Shown here: positions 1 through 10,700 of the stretch, one piece after another
Position numbering within the stretch: position 1 is the first letter of the stretch
How the letters are laid out: the number at the start of each line of letters is the position of its first letter
DNA from: Cyanobacteria bacterium REEB67
GTDB taxonomy: Bacteria; Cyanobacteriota; Vampirovibrionia; Obscuribacterales; Obscuribacteraceae
Direction: 5' to 3'
DNA: 56,415 nt
Assembly: GCA_018971775.1 (NCBI GenBank)
Contig: JAGXAB010000039.1
Coordinates: forward strand, 1-56,415
The notes under the pieces: generated by a model
Told to the model about the DNA's origin: nothing
What the model saw: the letters and a program-made list of their open reading frames with translations, nothing else
The model's database searches: none
Program-made: the position numbers and the translations under genes

Positions 1-700
1 TCAAAATTTGGGCCATATTATAGGCGCTATAGAGATAGAGCCAATTATTTTTCGATTGCGGCGTATTAAACAACGACATGGCTCTATCGTTTATGCTCTT
101 CGCCTCGCTCAACTTCCCCCACTTGAGGTATAGTCGCGTCAAGCCGTTTAGAGGCAGAGCCAGTGCTGTATTATTCGGTCCGACCTTCTTTGTTCCGATT
201 TCGAGAGAGCTGTTGAGTATTTGCTCGCACTCGGGAAATCTGCTCTGGTCCAGATAGACCACAGACAGATCGCTCATCATCATCGGCACCAGATCGCTGG
301 CGCGTTTCTTGCCCGCTTTGTATTTCTTGTTGAGGTGTTTTTTGTCTTCTTCTTCCGCTTCAGCAATGGCGCTTTTGAAGAGTGTTTCGGCCTCTTTGAA
401 TCGTCCTGATGACCTGTAGGCTTCGGCTAAACCAAGTGAGATCAGCGCTTTTTGATAGCTCGAAGTGGCGCCCAGTTTTTGCGCTTCTTCGAAGAGTTGA
501 ACAGCCTCTTTGTATCGACCATGTTGGTAATTTGTTTGAGCGTTGAGGATCAGTGTTTCCATCTGTAGCGGTTGACCACTAGCGGCAAGAGGCTCAACCT
601 CACCAGAAGGCTCGCCGGGTAAATCCACTGCCAATACTTCAGGTGGCATGAGCGTCAGTGAAAATGCAAATAGTACTGCCAGTATTGGCTTTTGTTTCAT
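1..700 (-). CDS. Secreted TPR-repeat protein (3' end beyond window)
   Basis: An open frame begins at an ATG (698-700) and runs to the window edge without a stop, giving 233 residues. Residues 1-25 form a classical signal peptide (basic start, hydrophobic core, VLA cleavage site before VD). The rest is helical with TPR-like spacing, for example YQHGRYKEAVQLFEEAQKLG near residue 55 and a second unit with GRFKEAETLFKSAI near residue 95, followed by a Glu/Lys-rich stretch. TPR proteins bind other proteins; the partner is unknown. The upstream Shine-Dalgarno is weak (AGG about 7 nt before the ATG). It lies on the same strand as the small membrane protein at 851-1459, with a strong inverted repeat between them. 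Secretion and TPR character are well supported; function is not known. Confidence 0.8.
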   Translation of the reverse strand, partial: MKQKPILAVLFAFSLTLMPPEVLAVDLPGEPSGEVEPLAASGQPLQMETLILNAQTNYQHGRYKEAVQLFEEAQKLGATSSYQKALISLGLAEAYRSSGRFKEAETLFKSAIAEAEEEDKKHLNKKYKAGKKRASDLVPMMMSDLSVVYLDQSRFPECEQILNSSLEIGTKKVGPNNTALALPLNGLTRLYLKWGKLSEAKSINDRAMSLFNTPQSKNNWLYLYSAYNMAQIL

Positions 701-770
701 TGACAACCTGCTTGCGTGCGTTCTTAAATCGAATCAAGATTTTAGCGCGATTCCGCTGGCAAGGTTGCCA

Positions 771-812
771 GGATAGTGGAGTGGGTGAGTTTCCTCACCC
801 ACCCCGCTATCC
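771..812. terminator. Stem-loop between two minus-strand genes
   Basis: The outer arms GGATAG/CTATCC and inner arms GTGGGTGAG/CTCACCCAC pair almost perfectly around a short loop. A T-run (824-831) follows on the plus strand, so the hairpin looks like an intrinsic terminator in that direction, yet no plus-strand gene precedes it. For the minus-strand gene ending at 851 the hairpin sits 39 nt past the stop, without a U-tract. Confidence 0.5.
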
Positions 813-850
813 TGAATGGTCTTCTTTTTTTGTTATGCCGGAGCTTGAGA

Positions 851-1459
851 CTAGGCCACGGCCGTCAGGCGGTGTTTGCGCTCGTCTTGAAATTCGCGAT
901 CCAGATCAACGTCACGCTCGACAGGGATTGGTTGTTCGCTAGCTGAATGCCCCCAGGCACTTTTGCGGAAAATCATCTCGACTGGATTGTATTTAAGTAG
1001 GATTTCCATGGCGGCCTGTCGCTGCTCGGCTGACTTCGGCTCGGCCATGATAATTACTGAGCCGGCATCGACGGTCCCTTCGAATACGTTTGCCCAGTGC
1101 TGCGGCTTGTTGGAGGTGAGGAAGGTCATCAACTGGCACATGAAATAGGGGAAGCATGCCCCGCCAGCTATGGTACCCATCAAAGGTACTATCAACTGGA
1201 AGCCGTTGACGCCCGGGATGTGCAGCGAGACCGCTATGCCTGCGATCAGGCCGGCGATTGCACCGCCTATTCCAAACCAGACGAACTGCCTGCTGGTCGG
1301 GTCTTCAATTTTGCCGGATACGATTTTAAACTGGTTGCTCTTTTTTCCCAGAACGCAGATTTCTGACGTCTGTAATCCTGCCCTGTGCAGCTGAGACACT
1401 ACGGGTTGGACAGTATCGACGTCAGCGAAAACACCGTAAACGTAGTCTTGGTCTGTCAT
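851..1459 (-). CDS. Two-TM protein resembling YflT/DUF1269 or ActD-type proteins
   Basis: A 202-residue protein. The N-terminus (YGVFADVDTVQPVVSQL, residues 8-24) resembles the ferredoxin-like alpha/beta domain that opens YflT/DUF1269 stress proteins and ActD-type subunits. A glycine-zipper pair of membrane segments follows (about residues 62-84 and 92-114), then a second small soluble part with a VIIMAEPKSAEQRQAAMEIL segment and a charged tail. The family link is by pattern only; no enzymatic motif is visible. GAGGT lies about 6 nt before the ATG. The gene is probably transcribed alone from the promoter at 1505-1533, whose spacer holds a palindrome, so it is likely regulated. It is downstream of, and oriented with, the giant gene 1703-13084. 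Confidence 0.75.
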   Translation of the reverse strand: MTDQDYVYGVFADVDTVQPVVSQLHRAGLQTSEICVLGKKSNQFKIVSGKIEDPTSRQFVWFGIGGAIAGLIAGIAVSLHIPGVNGFQLIVPLMGTIAGGACFPYFMCQLMTFLTSNKPQHWANVFEGTVDAGSVIIMAEPKSAEQRQAAMEILLKYNPVEMIFRKSAWGHSASEQPIPVERDVDLDREFQDERKHRLTAVA

Positions 1460-1504
1460 AACATTACCTCGGGTCTAATTTTTAAGGAGTGAGTCCTGAA
1501 ATTA

Positions 1505-1533
1505 ACTATACTCGATTATCGATAATCTGTAAA
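1505..1533 (-). promoter_or_regulatory. Sigma70-type promoter with palindromic operator in its spacer
   Basis: On the minus strand TTTACA (1533-1528) is separated by 17 bp from TATAGT (1510-1505), each one mismatch from consensus. The spacer contains the perfect 14-bp palindrome GATTATCGATAATC (1514-1527). A dimeric regulator bound there would block RNA polymerase. It drives the gene starting at 1459, giving a leader of about 40 nt. Confidence 0.6.
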
Positions 1534-1559
1534 TGAAGATGATACCGATCTTCATTTAC
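1529..1559. terminator. 12-bp stem hairpin downstream of giant gene
   Basis: GTAAATGAAGAT and ATCTTCATTTAC form a perfect 12-bp stem with a 7-nt loop. It is 144 nt past the giant gene's stop and overlaps the -35 element of the next gene. It may end giant-gene transcripts, although the stem is AT-rich and no clean U-tract follows on the minus strand. Operator function is the alternative. Confidence 0.45.
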
Positions 1560-1612
1560 GTATCATCGTTTATTTTCTAAAAATTGGGTGGTCCGCCCGG
1601 GTGGAGGTATGT

Positions 1613-1644
1613 GCTTTAGTCTTCACCTTTGATCTCCAACCTCT
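1613..1644. repeat. 32-bp direct repeat, copy A (after the giant gene)
   Basis: 28 of 32 positions match 13292-13323. Copy B contains the stop and last codons of the lipoprotein gene 13295-14161. Read in the same frame, copy A encodes LEIKGED-stop against LGIKGQD-stop in the lipoprotein, and continues in frame with the giant gene after its TAG. It looks like a remnant of a duplicated lipoprotein 3' end or a recombination scar flanking the giant gene. Confidence 0.55.
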
Positions 1645-1702
1645 GATATGTCATTTCAAACCTCCGATTTGCAAATCGATCGGCAAGGTCTAAGCTTTGC
1701 CG

Positions 1703-4700
1703 CTACCTCATAGCGGTTGCTTCCGGCGGGGTTTTTAGCATGAAAGGAGTGCGTTGAGCCGAGAGCGTTTGCAAAATCGCCGCTGTTTTGAGCAGATGTT
1801 GACCGACTTTTTTCTGATTTTGATCAGCTGATGAGACAAGCATTCTTACCGGTGCAATGGTGGCCAGTGCCGATGGCAAGCTAAACTCTGATCGATGTAC
1901 CGTCAGGCCTTCACCCAGCTTTTGGCTGGATACGGAGCGATAGCCAAGTGTGCGGATTGGATTGACCAGCTCGAAGGCGCTGGCGTTGTTATCTGTGATG
2001 GTGGCATGACGTCCGGGTGACAGAGTGATCTTGTCTTTGCCGACCATGATCACGACGGCATCGCGGCCGGTGTCATCGAGGTTATACACAGATAGAGAAC
2101 CAGCTTCTGAAATAACTAGAGCGAGGGCGCCTTTGGCGACAAAAACAGTGCCTGTCGAAGTCTCAAATACTGTGTCCTGATCGGCAGAGAGTAGATGTGC
2201 ACCGCCAGGGAGTTGTTTGACTGCCAGGTTGGTCTTGCCGGAAACATAGGAACTCGGGCTATTACCAGTGACGCCGCCATACAATACTTTGGATGGCGAA
2301 GCGACGGTCGGAGCCAGAGCCGAAGTCAGAGACGAAGCCAGAGACAATGTTTGAATCGATCCCAGCCCACTGCCTTGATAATTGGCGTTAATAGTAGCCG
2401 CATTCAATATGCTTGAGACTGGGCTGAGCGATGCGGCGAGGCCGGACATTCCATATATGCCAGGCGTGCCGTACGCACCGGATACACTAGAATTGCCCAG
2501 GGTGACAGAATTTGCTCCGACTGTCTCCGGCTGAGCGGAGCCGGAGATGCGAGAGGAGTCGCCACCACTGATACCACCACTGATACCACCACTGATAGCA
2601 CTGCTGATGCCACCGCTGGCGCTACTGCCGATATCACTGCTGATGCTGGCTGCACTGATGCTTGGTGATACCGAGCCGGCGCTTTGCGCAGCGCTAGCCT
2701 GCGTTGTAACCGGCGGCGGGTCAGCCGTAAGTGTCACCCCGCCGTTAAAATTGATCTTGCCTGTGCTGGTTGCGCCACCACCTACGAAGAGCGTGACGGC
2801 CCGACCGTAGGCGTTCAGCACATTCCCGGCGACGGCAAAATCCGGTTGACCGGCTGGTCCTGTCTTAGCAAAGTAAATAGCTCCACCCGGCTGGAAGTTA
2901 TAGGTTACATTGGTCGGCGGAGGATTACCCTGCGATGCCAGCATCGACGAGGTGAAGGTGCCGTCTGCGACGGTCACATTGCCCAGGTTTGGAGCAGTAG
3001 CTGATGCGTGTACTGAGGAATTGGCCTCGAACGTGATGATGCCATTGTTATTGTTGGTATTTTGAATAGTGACATTGCCATTGGTTATGTTGGCCGTGGT
3101 AGTCGTTGCAGCGCCAAAATCGATAGCACCGCCAGCGTTGCTGTCGATAATATTCAAGCTGCCGTTCAGGGCGGTCAGATTGCCTGAGACATGGGTGGAG
3201 CCAGTGCCGGCATTGCTTATATTGAGGTCGCCGTTGCCGGCATAGACATTGGCGTACACCGTCATTGGTGTGGTCGAAGCCGTTCCTGATGCAATCGTGA
3301 CCGAGCCGTCGTTGGCTGTAATGTCGCCTGAGGCAGTACCGATTGCCAGATTGAGTGAGCCTGGAGTACTGATATTGATATTGCCCCCCCAGGTAACGAA
3401 GCTGGATCCGGTTGCTGCAGATATAGAATTGCCAGCACCGGTGGCGGAAATAGTCAGGTTGCCACCGTTAGCTGTAATGCTTGAGCTGCCGGTGTTGCCG
3501 AATACCATGGAGGTTCCGGCGTTTGTAATGCCGCTATAAGTAATCGCTACGTTGCCGGTATTAGCGGTGAAGCTGGCCGTATTGTCCAGGGTCAGGGCGG
3601 TGCCGTTATTGTCGGTGTTGCCGGTGATATTTACAGCCAGATTGCCATAATTGGCGGTGAACGCTGTGTTATTTGCAGAGAGCACCGTATTTTTGCCGGC
3701 GAGATTGATTGTCAGGTCACCCGATAATTTGCCGGGGCTGCTGCCCGGTGCATAGTCGCTTGTGAAATCACTGTTGTTGGCGGTCAGACTGCTTCCAGCA
3801 CCGTTCAAGTTTACAGCGATGTTGCCAGTACCCGTCGTGAAGGAAGCGCCGTTCGTGCTGAATGCGCCGCCGACTGATGAGCTTGGCACCGTCAGTGTTA
3901 TCGAGCCCTGGTCCGTGGTGACATTGCCGGTGATGCTCATTGTAGACGTGCCTAAATTGGATATCGTAATAGTGCCGACATTGTTGGTGAGCAGATTTCC
4001 GGCGATGGTTGAAGGATTGGGACCGATTGCGGTGACGGCTATGTTGCCGCTGTTGGCAATGATATGTGCATTACCGCCAACGCCACCAATCGTCACTGTG
4101 CTACCGGTCAGGTTGTCGCTGCCGTTGTTGGCAGTCAAAGTCGCGATTAGACCGCCCGCCAGACCGCTTACTTCCAGGTTGCCATTGCCGGCATTGAGTG
4201 TGATACCGCCATTGGTAGCGGTCAAGTTGTTGTTATTTGCACTGCTGCCTACAGTGATTGACGTGAAGCCGCCTGTGCCGCCGCTTACATTGATGTTGCT
4301 GCCGATCAGGTTGCCCCCAATATCAATCACGGATCCCTTAGTGGAGGAGTTGGTTACATTGATTGCACCGCCGGCCGTCATGTTGCCGTTGAGCATGACT
4401 ATATTGCTGAGTCCATTGGTGCCACCGCTGGCGATTGTAATACCGCCTCCGTAAGCGGTCACAGTGGAGGCGCTATCGACAGTTACCTGAGAACCTTTCA
4501 AAGAGACACCACCGCTATCAGCAGTTATCCCCGAGCCTGTGATACTGAGCGTATTGCCCGTAGCTGCACTATCGGCGGTGAGCGTCACGGCGCCTTTGGC
4601 TGCGGTAGCAGCAAGGTCTGCATTGTTGAGGACGATAGCGCCGCCGGCAGCAGTGGCACTGATAGTCACGTTCTGCGCCTGCACATTGGCGCTTAAGTTT

Positions 4701-7700
4701 ACAGTGTTCGCTGCACCGGAGCTGGTCATCGTGTAGTTGCCGCCGGCCGTCAGCGAGCCTGAGATTGCGTCGCCGGTTATTCCCGAGCTTGCCATGGTGA
4801 TATTGCCGCTGGCAGTGACGCTGCTTAAAATGTCGGAGTTTATGTTGGAGCCCGTTAGAGCAATGTTGCCGTTTCCGGTCGTAAAGCTCGATGAAGTCAC
4901 GGTGATCGGTCCGGCACTACCGGCATTTAGAGTGATCCCGCCATTGCCCGCGTCCAGAGTGATTTTGTTCGTCGAGATACCGCCGGTTGCTGCCGTGGCA
5001 TTGACCGTTATCGAGCCGTTTGACGTATGAATGGTGTTGAGAGTGACTGTCCCTTTAGAATCCGACGTCAGTGTAAATGACTGCAGCGTTTGAGCGATCG
5101 TTGCGACAGTGGTAGAAGCCGTTGATTTGTCTGCCAGGTTCACCGCACCTGTGGTGAGAAGCGCCAGGTTGGCCGCATCGACAAACAGTGCCGATTTGCT
5201 GCCGATACCACCGGAACCTGCTTGCAATGAGAGATTGGCGCCGTCGAGAGCGCCGGTCTTGCCCTCAACGATGGCGGAGGCACCAACGCCCGCATTTAAC
5301 GATGTTGTCCCCGTTGCCTCGCCCGCAGTGCCATTGACCGTGATGCCATTAGCCGCTATCAGAGAAACGTTTGCGCCGCTTACCGTGCCGGTTGTGGTCA
5401 GAGGGCCGGCGGTTTGGAAATTGACCTGGCCGTTGGCAGGTGTCCCGGTGCCGGCACTGACAGAGCCCAAGGTGACCGCTGCAGTTGAGGTATCGATGAC
5501 GTTCCAGTTTGACAATGCTCCAGTGGTGCTGCCGCTTACGCTGCTCGCATTTGTGGTGATCGGACCGGCAAAATCATTAGCGTTCAGCACTAGCGTTTTA
5601 GTCGAGATCAGGCCCGAGCTCTGACTCAATGTGCCGTTGCTTACGGTCAGTGTGAAGCTGGCACCCGATGATGCGCCGAGTGCCACATTTGCCGACGTAT
5701 TGTTATCTGTTACGTAGACGGCGCCTTTGGCATTGAGCGTCAGTCCGGCTGCATTGACTATAAGTGGAGCTGTCGCCGCTGCACCGATACCGCCTCCAGC
5801 GTTAGAAACAGTCAGATTATTCGCTGTAAGGGTGCCTGTTGCAAGCTGTATGCCGTTAACCGGGGCTGACTTGGCCGCTATGCTGAAGGCCGTCGAGCTA
5901 TTCGAGCCGAAGGTCAGATTGCCGTTATTGACCAGATTTTGGCTGAAGTTTTGCACTTGCAGATTTTTGCCGGAGAGCAATGTCAAATTAGTGTTGAGAG
6001 TGGGCACTGTGCCGGAGTCGGTAAATATGCCGTTTGCCGAATAAGTGAGGTTACCGCCATTTGATACATAGACCGAGCCGCCATTGTTGGCTCCGGGTGC
6101 GCCGGAAGCCTGCACATTGATCTGCACTTGCCCGGCAGCCGTTCCCAGTGTCAGCGCCGATGTGCCGGTCTCAGTCAGGCTGACATTGCCGTCAAAAGTT
6201 GTGCCGTAGGCACTGAGGACAAGAGCATTTATTGCTGAACCCGGAGTGATTGAGGCAGCTGATATGGTCAGATTGCCCGGTGCTGCCATGCCACTATTGG
6301 CGGTGATGGTGTTTGTGCCAAGGATCAGTGCACCTTTGGCATTTATATTGATGTTGTAAGCACTGGCAAGCTTTGCCGATCCAGCTCCGGTAAACAAAGG
6401 ACCGGCATTGAGTGATCCGCCAGAGAGCAAGTTGACGGTCGTTGGTGCGCCCCAACCGTTGGTACCTCCAACAATCGCCAGATTGCCCGAGCCGCTATTG
6501 ATCGTCAGTGTCGTATCGCCGATGATTGTGCCGGTAGTGTTGTCCAATTTGGTCGTGTCAAATTCGACGGTTGCCTTGGCTCCACTGGCAGTCAATGTAT
6601 TGTTTAGCGAGATGCCGGAAGCATTTGATACCAGGATATTGCCGCCGGTGATAGCTCCGGATATGCCGTTAGCAGGAGTAGTGCCGCCGATCTGGAAGGC
6701 TGTCTTGCCGTTAGCTGAGACAGCCACGTCGCCGTAAGATGCATTACCGGCGATACCGGCAGTGAGGTTCTTGCCGGTAAGATTGCCGCCTGAGCTCAAA
6801 GTCAGGTCTGCACCAGCTCCGCTGCCATTACCGGCGGTGCTGAGAGCGCTGGTCACAGTCATATTGCCGGCGGAGGCTAAGTTTAATATGCCACCGTTTC
6901 CGTTCGTGTTGGGCTGGTTGAGCAGACCGCTGCTATCGACAGTCAATGCACCACCGGTCGATACGTATATATTGCCGCCGCTGCCGTTGCCGTTTGGCAG
7001 AGCGCTGAAGCTGAGCTGGCCGCCCGTGCCGATTTGATATGCCGTCTTGCCGCTCAGATTAAAGACGATGCTGCCGCCCGCGCCGTTTGGATTGGTCGCA
7101 TTGGTCGAGAGTGATAGCTGCGTCCCCGTAAATGCCAGAGTGGCCGCTTGGATGTTCAGGGCGCCACCGTCGAAGCCACTGACACCGATGGTGTTGCCTG
7201 GCAGAGTGAGAAGTCCGCCGGATGCAAGCGTATAGCTGTCTGGGGTAAATCCGGCTCCGGCGAAGGCGTTGCTCAAAGTCAGATTTGTTTTAGCGCTGAA
7301 ATCTACTACAGTCGGGGTGGCCACCAGGCCCGTCGCACCGAGGGCGAGCGATCCTGTGCTGTTGGACAACGCCAGGGTACCGGGAGCCGCACTGCCTGCG
7401 GCGAAAGTCACCACTCCGTTGGTGGCGTTCAAATATGCATCGGCTGTTGTATTTAACGTCAGTGTGCCTGAAGGTGACAGGGTCGAGATATTGAGGTACT
7501 GCGCTGAGTTGCCGACCGTGCCGTTGCCGACTGACGAGGCGGTCAAGCTCAAGTTTTGTCCGCTGACCAGAGCTGCTGCCGAAGCTGCGTAGATATTGTT
7601 GCCAGAAAGTGTCACGTTGCCAGAGGCGGCAGTCACAGCGCCGGCCACTGTTATGTCGTTGCCAGTATTAGCACTTATCGTTATGCCTGCGGGAGCAGTG

Positions 7701-10700
7701 ATCGTACCGAGAGTCGGCGATCCTGAGACATTGATGAAGACAGCCCCGGTTTTGCCTGTGGTGGCGGAAATAGTGGGGAAGCCGTTTACAAGAAACCCGG
7801 AACTGGCCGAGGTACCAACATTGCCACTTTTAGTGTTGAGTGCGAGTGTGCCGGACGCATTGAGGTTAGCGGTGGTCGAAGTGATATTGCCGGCGCTTGT
7901 AAGCGATAGCGAGGCGAGGGCGGTCAGAGAGCCTGTGCCAAGCGGGGCGATGTCGATAGTGCCTGCCTTGTTGCTGTCTGTTACATTGCCGATAGAAAAG
8001 CTTCCGTTCGTGTTACTGGGGGTCGTCAACGTCAGGGCCGTTGCCGCGGAGGCGAAATTGATTGCGTTAAGACCACCATCGAAGATCAAGCTTGTGCTTT
8101 GAGTGCTGCTATTGCTGATGTAGGCATTTTCGCCAGTACTACCATCGATTTGGACGCTCGGGCTATTGACACTTAAAGGTGCTTTGCTTGTGCCTATAAA
8201 ATCCACGCTCAGCTCTATCTTAGGCGCCGTGATATTGCCCTGTGGCTGGGTAAACGCTCCACCGGAGCCTACGTAAACACCGCCCGCTCCGTTTGCCGTG
8301 ATATTACCGTTGGCTGTAATAGTTGCGTCACCGCTATAGGCAAATAGTTGTACGTAGCCGTTTGAACCACTGGCTGTGACCGTACCGTTCACAAGCAAGG
8401 GATTGTAGTTAGTGTAATATTCGACATAATGTGATGCCGCCGCATTGCCATTGATAGTCATTCCATTGTCAGAATAAGTGTAAATATAGCCATTACTGCC
8501 GGTGGCGCTGAGATTGCCAGTGACGGTCAAGGGGCCGTCACTGTTTTCTAAATAAACATGGCTTTGAGCACCATTTGCCGTCATATTGCCTTTTATCGAG
8601 GCTGGCCCTGCTGAGTCCGTATATATGTAAACGGAGTTGTTGCTGCCGTTAGCCGTCACATTACCGTTAACGGTCAGCGGCCCGTAGTCGTTATAGACTT
8701 CTACGCCGTAGGTATTGGCTGGGTTGTTGCCTGTCTGGGTCATGTTGCCGTTTTGGGTCAGGCCGCCGTAACCGGCAAATTCATATATATAGCTACCCTG
8801 GCCGCTTGTAGTGAGATTGCCGTTGACCGTCAGGTTACCGTAATAGTAGTCGTATAGGTCTATATAAGCACCAGATCCGGTGGCGGTCAGATTGCCCTTG
8901 ATCGTGGTCGAGCTGTATTCGTCATAAGTGTAGATGTAGCTTCCAGCACCGTTAGTACTGATATTGCCGGTTACACTGATTGGCGAGGAAGTACTGACGC
9001 TGGGGTTATAGGTAGAAAGTTTGACGTAACTGCCGGTGCCATTGGTCGTGATATTACCGTTAACAGTGATCGGGCCATTCGGGGCATAGAGATAAACGTA
9101 ACTGTTCGCGCCATTGGTCGAGATTGATCCGCTTGCGTTTAGTGGACCATTGTCATTTTCGATCTGGATATAACTGCCTGCGCCGGAAGTCTTCAGAGCA
9201 CTGTTGACTGTTTCGTTGCCGTAAGTGTTGTAAATAAAGATCGGGCTGCTTTGGCCTGAGGTGGTCATCGAAGCTGTCGAGGTGATGTCGTTGTATTCAT
9301 TATAAATCTCAATGCCCGCATTATTGCCTGTGGTCGTCAGCGAGCCACTGACGTTTATTGGGAAGTAATCGTTGTAAAACTCAATGCCATAACTACTTTT
9401 CTGGCCGCCTGCGGAAGCCGTGCCGTTGAAGTTTATGGTTCCTTCGTCTTCACCGTAAATATAAATGTAGCCATTGGTAGTCAGATACTTGCCGGTGGCG
9501 TTGATGCCGCCGCTTGCCGCCAGTTCTATATAATTGCTCGAGCCGCCGCCAGTTGTCTGGAAGGTGCCATTGGTCGTCAAAAGACCATCGGCGTATGCGT
9601 ATATGTAGCCGTTATTACCGGTGCCGGTGACATTACCTTTGACTGTCAGTGCGCCAAAACTGGCATCTAGATAGACGGCTCCATTGCTGCTGGTGGTGCC
9701 GGTCAGATTGCCGTTTATAGTTATTGATGTATCTGCGTAAATGTAGATGCCGCCGTCGGCACCAGTGGCAGTGGCATTGCCCGTCAATGATACAGAGCTG
9801 TTGCTGGAATACAGCTCGACGCCACCGGGAGCACTGAAATTGGCCTTGGCGACCAGATCTCCGTAAGAGTGAACGTAGATATAGCCGTTATTGCCGGCAG
9901 TGGTGACATTAGCGTTAACTGCCAAGCTACCCAGGTCAGCGCTTAATGAGTTATTCGATACCAGGTAGAGGGTGGCATCTGCCGCGCCCGTCACCGGGGC
10001 ACTCACAGTCATCGTATTGCCAAAGTTGTTAAGGGTCAGGTTTCCGCTTTGGCCAACGCTTGCACCCATGACGTTCAGATTGCCGCTGACATTATTCGAG
10101 GCGCTATCGCTGTAGTTCGTTATGGTTACGCTAGCGTTTGCTGCAACATTGGCGACAATCCCGCTGAGATAGGTGTCTATTGAGAGGGAAGCGGGAAAGT
10201 TGAAATAACCGTTTTCGCCGGTTATGCTGCCGTTATTGGTGAGGAGCACCAGTGGTGCTTTAGCACTGCCGATATTGCCCTGTGCCGAGGTCAAAGTGAC
10301 ATTACCCGACCCGGTCTGCAATGACCCATTGAGAAAGGCAGACACTCCACCAGTGGCTGTGCCCACAGCTCCACCGCCTTGATATTGAGCTCCGCCGCTG
10401 CCTCCAGCGATTGTCGTAGGGCCGGAGACGATCAGGCCGTTGCCGCCATTACCGCCGTTCAAGCTGCCTCCTGCTGCTCCGCTGGCGTCGCTGAAACCGC
10501 CGGACCCGCCGCCGGAAAAGCCGGCGCCGGTGCCTGAAGTGCTAGTTTGTGCGGTGCTGTTTTGGTGCAGAGAACCACCACCGCCGCCGCCGTACAAGCC
10601 GCCACCACCGCCGCCACCACCAGCTCCGGCATTATCGCCGGCCGCGGAGATAACGCCGGAGGCGCCACCGCCACCGCCTGCGCCTAATGACCCTCCACCA

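Noticed and set aside
3249..8102. Several plus-strand frames of 90-230 codons opposite the first giant gene
   Set aside because: Low-complexity Val/Pro/Leu products without starts or domains; shadows of the Asn/Thr/Gly-rich gene on the other strand.
8250..9936. Repeat array considered as CRISPR
   Set aside because: No conserved 25-37 bp direct repeat with unique spacers; periodicity is at protein level inside an open frame and no cas genes are present.
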